Below are positions 24,971 to 34,315 of a DNA stretch of 64,000 nt, piece by piece (the stretch's first letter is position 1; each line of letters opens with the position of its first letter). Origin of the DNA: Nitrospira sp. Ga0074138 (GTDB lineage: Bacteria; Nitrospirota; Nitrospiria; Nitrospirales; Nitrospiraceae); contig LNDU01000034.1 in the NCBI GenBank assembly GCA_001464735.1, positions 62,001 through 126,000 of the forward strand. The letters are read 5' to 3'. Below the pieces are notes generated by a model, which did not search any database, was not told the origin of the DNA, and saw only the letters and a list, made by a program, of their open reading frames with translations. Made by a program: the position numbers and the translations under genes.

Positions 24971-26428
24971 TTATTGTCCACCGGGGTCCTTTTGCAGGAC
25001 AGCGCCAGGTGCACTCGAGAGCGGCTTGGAGACCTTGAGCGGCGGCGGGAATATGAACAGGATGTCGGAAGCGATTGCGTAGACGCGGCCGTCAGGTCCG
25101 ATCGCAGGCGGCGATTTTCCGCCCCCGACCCAGTCAAACCTTTGCAACTCCTGCTGCGCGTCGGCGTCGAAAGTGATGAAGGCGTCGGTTGTCGAGACGA
25201 AGACATGCGTGCGCGACGCCGCAGCCGACGTATAAGACGGTGGAAGCGACGCTTGCGACACCACTGTGCCGTTGTTCAAGACCGTGAGCCCAGACGCGCC
25301 GACGACAACGGCGAAGCCGTTCGTGGTGAGCGTCGCCGGTCCATAAACTATGCCCGGGCTGCGGGTAGGCGTCAGCTTGTTCGCATTGGGTCCGGCGAAG
25401 ACGATTTCGCCGCTACCGGTACTGACAAGCGTGTGGCCGTCAGGAAATACCATCGGCGCGGAAACGAACGATCGTCCGTCATCGCGTACCCGAAACGTCT
25501 CGGTCAGGCCGGCTGCGGAGGTCGCGGTGAATCCCCTGATGACGTGACGCTGGTCGCTGACGATGACATGCGGCGCGCCGCCGCCGGCGAACGTGAAGAC
25601 ACTGACGCCTGGCATGGGCGGGGGGGCCCCCGGATCCCGAGGCGGATTGTAGTCGCATTGGCCGAATCCGCAAATCGCGCAATAGACGAAGCCTCCGGGG
25701 GGAATAAGGCAAAGAGCATCGAACGCGCTGATTCCCTTGCCATCGGCCGTCGCGCCGCCGGTTGCGGTGCCCGGCTGTCCGGCCACCAACTGATCGAGAA
25801 CGACACCTCCACTGGGTGAGAATCCGATAAGCCGCATTTCCACGCCGCTTATGTTGCGATTCCTGTAGATCGCGGGTGTGAGAATGATCTCCTTCCCGCC
25901 TACGCTGACGATGTTGGGTGGTGCCGAGGTGGCGCCACGGAGGCCCGTCCGCGTCGGGAAGGGCGTCCGCGCGAGCAAAGCGCCTGTGGCGTTGAACGCA
26001 TACAAGGTCGACGCCATTTCCGTCTTTTTTACCCCCAACTTTATTTGGGTGATCTTCGACTTGGCTCCGATCACATAGACTGAACCATCCGCGCCGATGG
26101 CGGGCGAGGCGACGATCGATTCGTCCTTGTTGATGTCCCGGCTCCAGAATGGCTTGCCGTCCGCATGCAGAGCGAGAAGCTTTCCTTCCTGCGTGCCGAG
26201 ATAGACTCTTCCATCTGGTGCGATGACAGGACCCGCGCCCAGCGCGAACGTGCCGAGCCCGGGAACGCTGAGGGAGCCCCCGGCAGCCGGTTTCGTATCC
26301 ACATCGGCGAACCCCCGATTGGCGGCGTCGCCATGGAAACGTTCCCAAGCACCAATCGCCGGAGTCGTAACCTGCACGATCGCGCCACACATCGCGGCGG
26401 CCGCAATTCGGCCAAGTGGTCTGATCAT
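24971..26428 (-). CDS. Secreted PQQ-like beta-propeller protein
   Basis: This 485-residue exported protein has a signal peptide (IRPLGRIAAAAMCGAIVQV, ending near AIGA). Repeats of the PQQ/quinoprotein-like propeller type follow: VIAPDGRVYLGTQEGKLLAL, ASPAIGADGSVYVIG, then APMVFPDGHTLVSTGSGE and PPAIGPDGRVYAIASD. A Cys-rich insert (VYCAICGFGQCDY) near 265 could bind metal or form disulphides. No catalytic residues are identifiable. Start: ATG 26428 with GGAGGGAG about 7 bases upstream; the longer frame is not supported. It may bind a ligand or act in envelope assembly. Confidence 0.88.
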   Translation of the reverse strand: MIRPLGRIAAAAMCGAIVQVTTPAIGAWERFHGDAANRGFADVDTKPAAGGSLSVPGLGTFALGAGPVIAPDGRVYLGTQEGKLLALHADGKPFWSRDINKDESIVASPAIGADGSVYVIGAKSKITQIKLGVKKTEMASTLYAFNATGALLARTPFPTRTGLRGATSAPPNIVSVGGKEIILTPAIYRNRNISGVEMRLIGFSPSGGVVLDQLVAGQPGTATGGATADGKGISAFDALCLIPPGGFVYCAICGFGQCDYNPPRDPGAPPPMPGVSVFTFAGGGAPHVIVSDQRHVIRGFTATSAAGLTETFRVRDDGRSFVSAPMVFPDGHTLVSTGSGEIVFAGPNANKLTPTRSPGIVYGPATLTTNGFAVVVGASGLTVLNNGTVVSQASLPPSYTSAAASRTHVFVSTTDAFITFDADAQQELQRFDWVGGGKSPPAIGPDGRVYAIASDILFIFPPPLKVSKPLSSAPGAVLQKDPGGQ

Positions 26429-27286
26429 TTGAATCTCCCTCCTCGCCTTACAAATCGGCGAGAACAAATGTAGAACATCTTGGTGCCGAACGATCCGGAA
26501 TACCCCGAGGAGACGTATCGTCGGCTGTCGCACGCGTCCTCGTTGTCAATCATATCCTGCCCAACCAGCCAAGCGCGTTGCCGAACGGATTATAAAGCTT
26601 GCATACAACTATTGAGTAGGTTGGTCAACCTAGCCTATCCTATCCGTGCCTACGGGCTTCTTCGTTCAGGCCAATCCTAGTACAAGCTTTTTCCATACTT
26701 AGCAAGAAAAGTTTCAGCCCTCGGGAGCATGGCAACACTGCACGTCTGGTCAGCCTATCCCGGCGCCCCTTTACTTCGACACTCCATATCCGAGGCGGTC
26801 AGCCAGGCTGTGGACTCCCCCGACCAGCCAGTTCAAGACATGCGTGAAGCAGTAATTAAGAGGTCGGATTCCTTCGTTTCGAAATATTTGATCGCAAGAC
26901 GCGACCTTAATTCATGGGAACGTTGCAATATGCTTGGAGCGGCCCGACCAAGCCCTGGAGCACGCAGTTTCACAGACGGTCATCGGCCTACACACAGACT
27001 GGGATGAGCTGCCGATTGCGTTTGCGTCGTGAGTGCGTGTCCGAGGCATCTGTTCATCTCCGCTCGTATCGTCCCTGACGGAAGCAAAGAGATCGACCAC
27101 GTTCCCTTCCCTACTACAAAGCCTGCTCCTCTTTGCCATCATAGCGTGGCTGCTGGCACATTCCGGAAAGAACAGCACCAATGAGAAGGCGGCTTCGACA
27201 CCCTTGAGTAGCCAAATCGATCGGTTAATCAGCCTGAGCTAGCCCCACTTTTCTCCCAGCAAGCGACCAATCCTACCTAACTACGA
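26429..27286. other. Long intergenic region
   Basis: No credible gene was found in these 858 bp. Two details stand out: an inverted repeat TAGGTTG-GT-CAACCTA at 26617-26632, upstream of the propeller gene, and CCTAGTAC at 26676-26683. The open frames at 26729-27007 and 27033-27242 lack ribosome sites and recognisable content. Confidence 0.5.
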
Positions 27287-28768
27287 CTATGACGATTGGG
27301 ATCCATGACATTTCTTGTACTTGCGTCCACTACCGCATGGGCAAAGCTTGTTGCGGTCTCGACCTTTTCCACTCAATTGAGGACGCGTTAGTGGATACTC
27401 AGATTCATGGTAGTGTGATTTCCGTAAACTCGTGAATATTTCGTATTCGCTCTTAACTCTGGCGGCTTCTTTCGCAAGTTCTTCATTCCACATACCGCCG
27501 TCCAGCACACACATGTCCTCAGATCGCCCACTGGCTGAGTTTTCCGGCTCCGTCGCAATCCCCACAACTAGACGCGCATTCGGAAATTCCAAGCGTGTAC
27601 ACAAGCAGTATGCTTCAAGCAATCTTGCTCGACCCTTTCTGTACTCTTCATAGGTTCGGCTTGACGGCGCCTGCAATGAAAGAAAAATGTAGTATGGGTC
27701 ACCCGGCACGACTCTCACCGCCCTAGGGTTCTCGTTTCCGTTCCTGATTACCCCAAGAATTGCCTTGGCAATCATACGCCTGCGCACACGCCCTTCTTTA
27801 GCAAGAATTCTTAAACCACGTTCTTGGACTTTTACGGAAGAATCCAGCAGCCGGTACTCAGGAATCTGGTACTGGGTCCCCTCTAAGAGATGCTCTGTAA
27901 ACTTGTCGATTATTTTGTCCCACGCATAACTGATCCCATCTGCTTCAAGTTTCGCCTTATACTGTGGGTGGTTACTGAAGGAACGCCAGGAACCTTCACC
28001 GACAGCTATCGTTGTAGCGTCGTTCGGTAGATAGAAGTGGTGGCATCCAGCGTTATCAACGTGGCGCAGGTAGTACGCAAGGAGATCTTCTTCTCCTGTG
28101 GCAAACTGCAACTTCCTTGACTCGATGAAATGCCCTCGCAAATCCAGATATCGTGCAAGGTCCGGAGCAGTGTCGAGCGTTCCCAATAAAACGTCGAGAC
28201 TGAAGTCATCTATGACATGGATAAAGCTTTTGGCTTCAGTAACTCTGCCGATATTGAATGGGGAGAACAATGGCGTGCTGAAATCGTAGTGATCTCTTCC
28301 CGCAAGACTCGGATTGATGATAAGGCTTCCTGATCCACTACCAAAATAGTCTCGACATCGCTGCGCTGAGCCGTGCGCGACTACCATCCTATGAAATACT
28401 GCCTGTTCAATGGGTGGTAAACTGACAGGAAACGGATGTTTGCAAGTCTTATCAAGAAACAATCGCCCCGGGTATTTACGCAGCCACCTTTCAGCGCCAC
28501 ATACTTGTATTGCGGACTTTAGGATTGCCTTTTTGAACCACCTAGCCCAATCCTGCCGTACATCGCCTGTATTGGGAAACTCACAATACTTGTCAGAAAA
28601 GATGAACACATGATTATCGAAGACAACGAGTAGATCGCAGACCTCTTTCCCTATAACCGATCGGCCAGACTTTTGATCTCTATATACATTAGGCCAGCTC
28701 CACAATCGCAGGAACGAACGGCGACATAGCTTGGTCAGATAGCGCTCGGAGGGGGTAATGCCTGTCAC
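27287..28768 (-). CDS. SEC-C motif protein with possible nuclease-like N-terminus
   Basis: This protein of 493 residues ends in a perfect SEC-C zinc motif (KLCPCGSGRKYKKCHG). Near the N-terminus, KEVCDLLVVFDNHVFIFSDK resembles the D...(D/E)xK core of Mrr/NERD-type restriction-endonuclease folds. The middle part is unrecognised. The start is GTG 28768 with AAAGGA about 10 bases upstream. The base composition is AT-richer than nearby genes, suggesting transfer. It stands alone between two long gene-poor gaps. A defence role is possible but is only inferred from the domain pairing. Confidence 0.8.
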   Translation of the reverse strand: MTGITPSERYLTKLCRRSFLRLWSWPNVYRDQKSGRSVIGKEVCDLLVVFDNHVFIFSDKYCEFPNTGDVRQDWARWFKKAILKSAIQVCGAERWLRKYPGRLFLDKTCKHPFPVSLPPIEQAVFHRMVVAHGSAQRCRDYFGSGSGSLIINPSLAGRDHYDFSTPLFSPFNIGRVTEAKSFIHVIDDFSLDVLLGTLDTAPDLARYLDLRGHFIESRKLQFATGEEDLLAYYLRHVDNAGCHHFYLPNDATTIAVGEGSWRSFSNHPQYKAKLEADGISYAWDKIIDKFTEHLLEGTQYQIPEYRLLDSSVKVQERGLRILAKEGRVRRRMIAKAILGVIRNGNENPRAVRVVPGDPYYIFLSLQAPSSRTYEEYRKGRARLLEAYCLCTRLEFPNARLVVGIATEPENSASGRSEDMCVLDGGMWNEELAKEAARVKSEYEIFTSLRKSHYHESEYPLTRPQLSGKGRDRNKLCPCGSGRKYKKCHGSQSS

Positions 28769-29309
28769 GGACTGGCATCCTTTACCCAGTTGCTGAACGC
28801 TTGACTTGAGAATGCAACCGGGTAGTGAAATAGGGACGAGGAAACGGGAACATTCTACTTTGTCATGATTAACTTGGTCTATCCTCGGTCACCAGCTGAT
28901 TGAGGTCAACGGGAGACCCGTGACCAGCGACTTATGCGAAAGTTATGACATCGCATGTTAATGCTTCCTCCAAGCTTGCTCGTTACTTCTTTTAGAATGA
29001 GGCTGATTGATTTCCCCCTGCACGCAAACTGTTCTCACCCGCCCAACCCTAGTCGCGCCGAGACGCCCAAGGAGCACCGCTTTATAATGGTCCCTCCGAG
29101 CTCGCTCGCAAGTGGTCATAGGGATCTTGAATCATGCATGGCGCAGGAATGACGATGCATTCTGGCTCCAACACTCCTGCGCAGTCGAGTGGGATAGACA
29201 CCACGCGTAGACGCGGGGAAGGGTGTCAGTCCCCTCCCTTAACACTAAAATTTGGCTGGATAGTGGGCGAACAAAATCGATAGTGTTGATCAGCGGAAGA
29301 TCGCGTTGC
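28769..29309. other. Intergenic region with REP-like hairpin
   Basis: No gene is recognised. GGGGAAGGGTGTCAG facing TCCCCTCCC at about 29214-29240 forms an imperfect hairpin resembling a repetitive extragenic palindrome. ATAGTGGGCG and ATAGTGTTGA flank nearby sequence. Confidence 0.4.
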
Positions 29310-29716
29310 TCATTGATTCTTCACCACTGTCATATACCACTTCGGCTTCATTCTTATGAAATCTCTCCGCACATGACGGGAGAGTGATCTCTTTGAATCC
29401 AGGACTCGTTCCCCTTTCGAATCTCGTACGAAGACCACCCAATGCCAGCATGGTCGCCCTTGTTCCCGATGCCACTTGATGGCAAGAAGAGCCAGATCGG
29501 GCAGACTGCTCCAGGAACGAAAGGGCTCCTCTGTCGAGGCTGGGCGCAGTCGATATTTTTGAAGAAGGCGGCGTACGTAAGCCGTCTCAGAGCACAATCG
29601 TCGATCATCGGCGAAAATACCAAGCTTATTTGCGGTCCGTTGGGCTTGTCGGTAGGATACGCTGCTACAGCAGCGATGCCGCAACCGGTGCGTTCCAATT
29701 GAACGACAGGTCTCAT
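29310..29716 (-). pseudogene. Frameshifted papain/C39-like cysteine peptidase
   Basis: The start frame (ATG 29716) reads MRPVVQLERTGCGIAAVA, which holds the oxyanion Gln and nucleophile Cys of a C39-like peptidase. It then goes off into unrelated residues. The adjacent frame continues sensibly with VSYRQAQRTANKLGIFADD and later PCWHWVVFV (catalytic His) and ERVLDSKRS (catalytic Asp), ending at 29310. One missing base near 29656-29660 accounts for the break. The gene overlaps the upstream DUF488 gene by ATGA, so it was the third gene of an AKR-DUF488-peptidase operon. Confidence 0.8.
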
Positions 29717-30150
29717 GATAGACCAGTCTTCATCTTCTTTCTGCCGGCCATAGTGCGGATGTTCTTCTTCACTCTTGTGTTGGATTTGCGCGAGATAGTT
29801 TGTTTCGGCAGAAAGCTCTGGAGAGCGACGGCTTGATTGTGCTGTTCATCTTTGGCGGAGTAGAGCAATGTCAGGGTGCGAGGCTTGGCCTGTTCTGTGA
29901 TCGTTGCGAGAAGGGCCGTGTTCTTTTTTAATTCGGCGTGGTAGCGGTGCTGGAATTCTGACCAGCGGGCAGGATCGTGGTTGAACCACTTCCGCAGAGA
30001 TGTTGATGGGCCAAGATCGGGCATCCAGAGATCGAGTTTGGCCGCCTCTTTTGAAATACCGCGTGGCCAGAGCCGGTCGACCAGGACCCGGAAGCCATCA
30101 GACTTGGCCGACGGCTCGTAGACGCGTTTCACAAGGATCTTTCCCATCAT
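29713..30150 (-). CDS. DUF488 family protein
   Basis: This 145-residue protein carries the DUF488 signature: VKRVYEPSAKSDGFRVLVDRL, WPRGISKEAAKLDLW, then LRKWFNHDPARWSEF and TLLYSAKDEQHNQAV. The C-terminus (about 25 residues) is a Lys/Arg-rich tail beyond the normal domain end. The biochemical function of the family is unsettled. The start is ATG 30150 or 30147, 2 bp after the aldo/keto reductase stop, and its own stop overlaps the next start (ATGA), so translation is coupled. Confidence 0.92.
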   Translation of the reverse strand: MMGKILVKRVYEPSAKSDGFRVLVDRLWPRGISKEAAKLDLWMPDLGPSTSLRKWFNHDPARWSEFQHRYHAELKKNTALLATITEQAKPRTLTLLYSAKDEQHNQAVALQSFLPKQTISRKSNTRVKKNIRTMAGRKKMKTGLS

Positions 30151-30152
30151 CG

Positions 30153-30992
30153 CTAGAGGCCGATGGTTTCGATTTGCTGAACCTCTTCTGGTAGGAGGGT
30201 GAATCGAGCTGATTGCAGGTCTTCCTTCATATGCTGAACATTCGTCGTGCCGGTGAGCGGCAGCATGCCGACTTGCTGGGCAAAGCGGAAGACAATTTGT
30301 GCGAGACCTGTCTGGTATTTGGCTGTTATGGCCCGCAAGTCTGGCTCGGCAAAGATTCCCGAATTGGCCGTGAGGAGCGAGAACCCCTGGTACAAGATCT
30401 GGTTTGCTCGGCAGATATCCCGTACTTCTTTGTCCCAGCCAAAGGCCGCATAGCAGCGGTTCTGCACCATCATCGGCTTGTGCTTGGCTTTGGCGCAGAG
30501 CAAGGTGAGCTGATCGGCCGTGACGTTACTGATCCCGATCATCTTTGTCTTTCCGGCATCATAAAGGGATTCGATTGCCGCCCACACTTCCCAGTCCTCA
30601 GCTCCCAAGCCACGCCGTGAATAGGGTCCATGCAGCACATAGGAGTCAAGGTAGACCGTGTGAAGATGCGCCAAGGAACTGGCGAAGGATTGCTGCACCT
30701 GCGTTGTGATGCTTGCTTGTGCATCGTAGGGGAGCCGATGGTCTTGACCGCTGACGGATGTGAACTTTGTTTGCAGAAACAGCTTGTCGCGGGTGATGCC
30801 CTGCGTTGCCAATTGCAGGAGTGCCTCCCCCACCCTCGCTTCATCGTAGTGAACGAGTTGATTGGCTGTATCGATCGCGGTGAACCCTGCCTCGACCGCT
30901 TGCAGCACTAACCCGGTGGTTGCTTCTTTCTTCCAGGCTGTGCCGTACATGAAAGAGGGAACCGAGACCTTATTATAGGTAATTAATGGCAT
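30153..30992 (-). CDS. Aldo/keto reductase
   Basis: This 279-residue NADPH-dependent carbonyl reductase has a TIM-barrel fold. The catalytic tetrad is visible: Asp in FTAIDTANQ, Tyr in VHYDE, Lys in LFLQTKF and His in YVLHGPYS. The cofactor region includes IGISNVTADQ and the C-terminal PLTGTTNVQHMKEDL. Start: ATG 30992 with AAGGAGAG 8 bases upstream; the open frame goes 9 codons further without support. It is first in an operon with the DUF488 protein and the broken peptidase. Confidence 0.95.
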   Translation of the reverse strand: MPLITYNKVSVPSFMYGTAWKKEATTGLVLQAVEAGFTAIDTANQLVHYDEARVGEALLQLATQGITRDKLFLQTKFTSVSGQDHRLPYDAQASITTQVQQSFASSLAHLHTVYLDSYVLHGPYSRRGLGAEDWEVWAAIESLYDAGKTKMIGISNVTADQLTLLCAKAKHKPMMVQNRCYAAFGWDKEVRDICRANQILYQGFSLLTANSGIFAEPDLRAITAKYQTGLAQIVFRFAQQVGMLPLTGTTNVQHMKEDLQSARFTLLPEEVQQIETIGL

Positions 30993-31181
30993 TGAAGAAC
31001 TCTCCTTGGCAGTTCTCATACCATATACGGTTCATGCGCATAGTCTCAACCTGAGAATTGACGGAACGCGAAACCGAAGGTCTCACCCTAGTACTTTTCA
31101 AACACGCAAAAACGTAACAAGGGGGCGGAAGGCCTACGCCGATCAGGCGCAAGGCTACCCGACCCCGTCGTTCTCTATCCG

Positions 31182-32828
31182 CTAGAATCTCGACGCCGTC
31201 AGCGTCACATCGGTGTCTGCCCAGGCTCGCCTGAAGCGCGCTTCCGCTGCGGCCGCTTCGGTGTTCTTTCCCTGCGCGCGGAGCGCCTGCGCGAGCCCGA
31301 ATAGGGACCAGCCGTTCTCGGGGAAGCGACGCAGGTCTTCGCGATACACCTTCTCGGCCTCGGCGTGCTGTCCCGCTTTCATCAGTGCGGCGCCGAGCGA
31401 GTGCCGAATCGGGTAGTACCACTTGGGCGGTTCGAAGTAGAGTCCCCCGTCCTCGAGCTTGGCTGCCTCCCGGAAGTGGTGGATGCCCACGTCCAGGTCG
31501 CCGCGACGGGTCGCGATCTCACCGGACAGCGCCTGCACGGCGATCGAGAGTGCCGTCTTCCCCTCGGCGCCATCAAGTGTCGCGGCCTCGGCCGCCGTCA
31601 CTGTACCGAGCGCCGATTGCGCCTCCGCCCACTCTCCTTTGGCAGCATGTGCCACGCCCCTGGCATAGGAGGCCATGGCGTACGAGAAGCGGATGTCTTC
31701 GGGCGGAAGCGGTGTAGCAAGCACCTGGTCCCATTTTCCAAACGTCGTGAGCGTGAGCGCGTGGTACGGCAGCATCTCCTGCAGCAGCCCGATCTGGCGT
31801 GCGGCGTCGAGGTTCACCTTGGTGGTGAGGGTATTGGATGCTTCGATCGCCTGCGCACTGCGGCCTGCCATCGTGGAAGCGAAGGCGAAAAAGTGGATGT
31901 TGTGCGGGTAGTACGCGAGCGGATAGACCCCCATCGGGTGCTGCCCGTCGATGAACTCCTCGTCGGTGTGGATAGCATGGTGGTTGGCCTGCACGGCGTC
32001 GTTCCACCGCCCAACGCGGATGTAGATGTGCGAGGGCATGTGCACCATGTGTCCTTCGCCCGGCATAAGCCGAGCGAGCCGTTCGGCGCACGGTACTGCA
32101 GCTTTCGGGTTCACTGCTTCGACCGCGTGGATGTAGTAATGACACGCGCCGGGGTGATTGGGGTTGCGCGAGAGGACGCTCTCGAGCCGGCGTACGATTT
32201 CCTTCGTGCCGGGGTAGGGAGTTCCGTCGGGGCGCCAGTAGTTCCACGGGCGGAGGTCCATCAGCGATTCGGCGTACAGGGTCGCGGCGTCGAGATCCTT
32301 CGGGTAGGTCTTGACGACCTGCCCCATCGCGCGCGAATACGACGTATCCAACCGGGCACGATCAGCCGGTGGGTCCGCCTCATAGCGCTGCGCAAGTGCT
32401 TCGATGTAGGCGCGCTCAGGCGCCGTGGCGTGGGACTTGAGCGCCAGTGCTTTTTGCACCGCCGCATACGCGGCGACTCCGCTCGCCGAGTCCATAGGAG
32501 CATTGACATGCGGCCCGTAGGCGAGCGCGATTCCCCAGTAACACAAGGCGCAGGCGGGATCGAGCTCTGCGGCGCGCGTGAACGAACGGATCGCTTCCGC
32601 ATGATTGAATCCGTAGACGAGTCGCAGGCCCTGGTCGAAGTACTGCTGCGTGGCCGGGACTCGAGTGGAGATGCGTTTATGGTGGGAGCCAAGGTTTGTG
32701 TAGAGGGGGACCGTATCAGAAAGGCTCGTCGGCGATGCCGGCTCGACCGTCGATTCTGTGGCCCAACTGGGGACGGTACAGGCGAGCATAGCTGCGGCGG
32801 CGAACCCGATGATGTGGGTAGACGTCAT
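31182..32828 (-). CDS. Secreted tetratricopeptide-repeat protein
   Basis: This 548-residue protein has a signal peptide (MTSTHIIGFAAAAMLACTVPS, cleavage near SWATE). TPR units follow, the first being YFDQGLRLVYGFNHAEAIRSFTRAAELDP, ALCYWGIALAYGPHVNAPM being a conserved block of this family, and the last AEKVYREDLRRFPENGWSLFGLAQALRAQGK. The middle carries MVHMPSHIYIRVGRW. It probably mediates protein contacts in the periplasm; no catalytic residues are assigned. Start: ATG 32828 with AAGGAGG 7 bases upstream, 43 codons inside the frame. Confidence 0.92.
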   Translation of the reverse strand: MTSTHIIGFAAAAMLACTVPSWATESTVEPASPTSLSDTVPLYTNLGSHHKRISTRVPATQQYFDQGLRLVYGFNHAEAIRSFTRAAELDPACALCYWGIALAYGPHVNAPMDSASGVAAYAAVQKALALKSHATAPERAYIEALAQRYEADPPADRARLDTSYSRAMGQVVKTYPKDLDAATLYAESLMDLRPWNYWRPDGTPYPGTKEIVRRLESVLSRNPNHPGACHYYIHAVEAVNPKAAVPCAERLARLMPGEGHMVHMPSHIYIRVGRWNDAVQANHHAIHTDEEFIDGQHPMGVYPLAYYPHNIHFFAFASTMAGRSAQAIEASNTLTTKVNLDAARQIGLLQEMLPYHALTLTTFGKWDQVLATPLPPEDIRFSYAMASYARGVAHAAKGEWAEAQSALGTVTAAEAATLDGAEGKTALSIAVQALSGEIATRRGDLDVGIHHFREAAKLEDGGLYFEPPKWYYPIRHSLGAALMKAGQHAEAEKVYREDLRRFPENGWSLFGLAQALRAQGKNTEAAAAEARFRRAWADTDVTLTASRF

Positions 32829-33041
32829 GGCGTACCTCCTTCCTCTCTCGGGCGTGGAGCGTAATTGAGTTGATGAGCCCCAGAATTTCTGCCAACGCCG
32901 GAGCCGCACCTGTGAGTAAGAATCCCAACTTAACGAGAGCAATCGTAATGGTGTCATGACAGTCTCCTTGTAGGTTTCGAATCGTAAACTAGGTGCATCA
33001 TCTGTTGGATATGTAGGGGCAATGTCCGATTGCCCAGTCTG

Positions 33042-33350
33042 CTAGATTCCCTTCAGCGCATGAGTACCATGTGTAACCGCCCCACCCGCGCGCAGCGCTG
33101 CCGCGACGAGAACGGCTTCCGCGATCTCCTGTTCCGATGCGCCAGCCCCTCGTGCATTTCCCGCATGGAGCTCGATACAATAAGGGCATTGAGTCGTAAA
33201 GGCGACGCCGAGCGCGATCAACTCCTTGTACTTGACCGAAATAGCTCCGGCCGCCAGAGCCGCCTTGTCGAAGGCCACAAACGCTTTCATTGCCTCGGGA
33301 GCAAGAGCATCGAGATCCTTCATCTTGGTCAAATTCTTCATGCCATACAT
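33042..33350 (-). CDS. Carboxymuconolactone decarboxylase / AhpD-like protein
   Basis: This 102-residue helical protein has the AhpD-type redox motif CPYCIELH (CxxCxxxH), which in known members gives alkylhydroperoxidase or thiol-disulphide activity. Start: ATG 33350 after AAGGAGGCAGTC. It lies downstream of the methyltransferase gene on the same strand (gap about 55 bp) and is probably co-transcribed. Small AhpD-like proteins beside cupin-AraC regulators are a recurrent pairing, and the AraC gene here is divergent from this pair. Confidence 0.93.
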   Translation of the reverse strand: MYGMKNLTKMKDLDALAPEAMKAFVAFDKAALAAGAISVKYKELIALGVAFTTQCPYCIELHAGNARGAGASEQEIAEAVLVAAALRAGGAVTHGTHALKGI

Positions 33351-33405
33351 GACTGCCTCCTTATGATTGTCGGTTGGTGAACGAGATTGTGCCCTCCATG
33401 TTTCT

Positions 33406-34224
33406 TCACACTCGAACACCGATCACTTCCAAGTATTCAGCGAGCACCGTCGTGCAGGCCGTCCCCGCCCGATTGTGAGCGGACCAGAGCGCTTCGAGTT
33501 CACGGCGGAGACGCTCACCGCCGTCGGCGTCGAGCGAGGCGAATGCCTGATGAATCGGTCCATAGTAGAGACGAAAGAATTCCACCACCTCCGACGGCGG
33601 AAAGGGGTAGCTGAAAAGGTACTGCCGCCTCGTGAGGCTGAGTTCCGAGAGTCCGCGGCCAAGTCGCTCACGGACGGTGGCTTCGTCGCCCCACAAGACC
33701 GGCGAGGGCATTCTATTCGGCGCAATGAATTTTGAGACCGTCTTAAACATTTGACCGACAAACCCCAGCGGCGTCCAGTTGGCCATGGCCACGGTGCCTC
33801 CCGGCACGCAGACACGAAGTAATTCCTGAGCGACCAATTGAGGACGCGGTGCGAACATGGCGCCGATTAGACTAACCACGACATCGAAGCTCGCATCATC
33901 GAATGGAAGGGACTCGGCATCGGCCTCTTCAAATCTGGAGTTCAGGCCCTCCGCTTTCGCGCGGGCCCGTGCCCGCTCCACCAAGTTGTCCGCGATGTCC
34001 ACGCCGGTCACTTCCAATCCGTCCTTCGCAGCCATCAATGTCAATTGCCCGGACCCACAGGCCACATCCAGCAACTTGCAGCCTGGCGCAATGTTCAGAC
34101 GTTCATAAAATTCGCGCGCGCCGCCTTCCATGAACCGTGAAAACCGATCGTAGTCTCCGGCTGTCCAGATCGACTTGAGCCGGGACTTCACACTGTCTAT
34201 TTCTGCAATCGCTGCACTCGTCAT
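33406..34224 (-). CDS. Class I SAM-dependent methyltransferase
   Basis: This protein of 272 residues has the Rossmann methyltransferase core: motif I LLDVACGSGQLTL near 52, acidic VTGVDIADN for SAM ribose, and LPFDDASFDVVVSLIG (motif post-II/IV), as in the UbiE/Methyltransf_11 group. The substrate is unknown. Start: ATG 34224 with AAGGAGGAGG upstream. The promoter region is shared with the divergent AraC gene and contains a pair of direct repeats (34316-34384). Confidence 0.93.
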   Translation of the reverse strand: MTSAAIAEIDSVKSRLKSIWTAGDYDRFSRFMEGGAREFYERLNIAPGCKLLDVACGSGQLTLMAAKDGLEVTGVDIADNLVERARARAKAEGLNSRFEEADAESLPFDDASFDVVVSLIGAMFAPRPQLVAQELLRVCVPGGTVAMANWTPLGFVGQMFKTVSKFIAPNRMPSPVLWGDEATVRERLGRGLSELSLTRRQYLFSYPFPPSEVVEFFRLYYGPIHQAFASLDADGGERLRRELEALWSAHNRAGTACTTVLAEYLEVIGVRV

Positions 34225-34315
34225 GATGCCTCCTCCTTGTGCTATCGATTTACGGCGCTGTCTATGCGCCGCGCTGTTTCTGTTCGCCACTATACGAGAG
34301 AAGCATTCCGGCGTC

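Noticed and set aside
24974..26390. Open frames on both strands overlapping the beta-propeller gene
   Set aside because: Arg- and Gly-rich translations typical of shadows in GC-rich DNA; the propeller repeats fix the true frame.
26729..27242. Two short plus-strand open frames in the long gap
   Set aside because: Neither has a ribosome site or recognisable content; the hydrophobic run in the second is short and ends without a gene-like context.
29713..30150. Basic C-terminal tail of the DUF488 protein as a frameshift product
   Set aside because: The frame runs to an ATGA overlap with the next gene, which fits coupled translation better than a frameshift.
31365..32864. 499-codon open frame antisense to the TPR gene
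   Set aside because: The minus-strand TPR protein has a signal peptide, ribosome site and recognisable repeats; the plus frame is Arg/Val/His-rich shadow.
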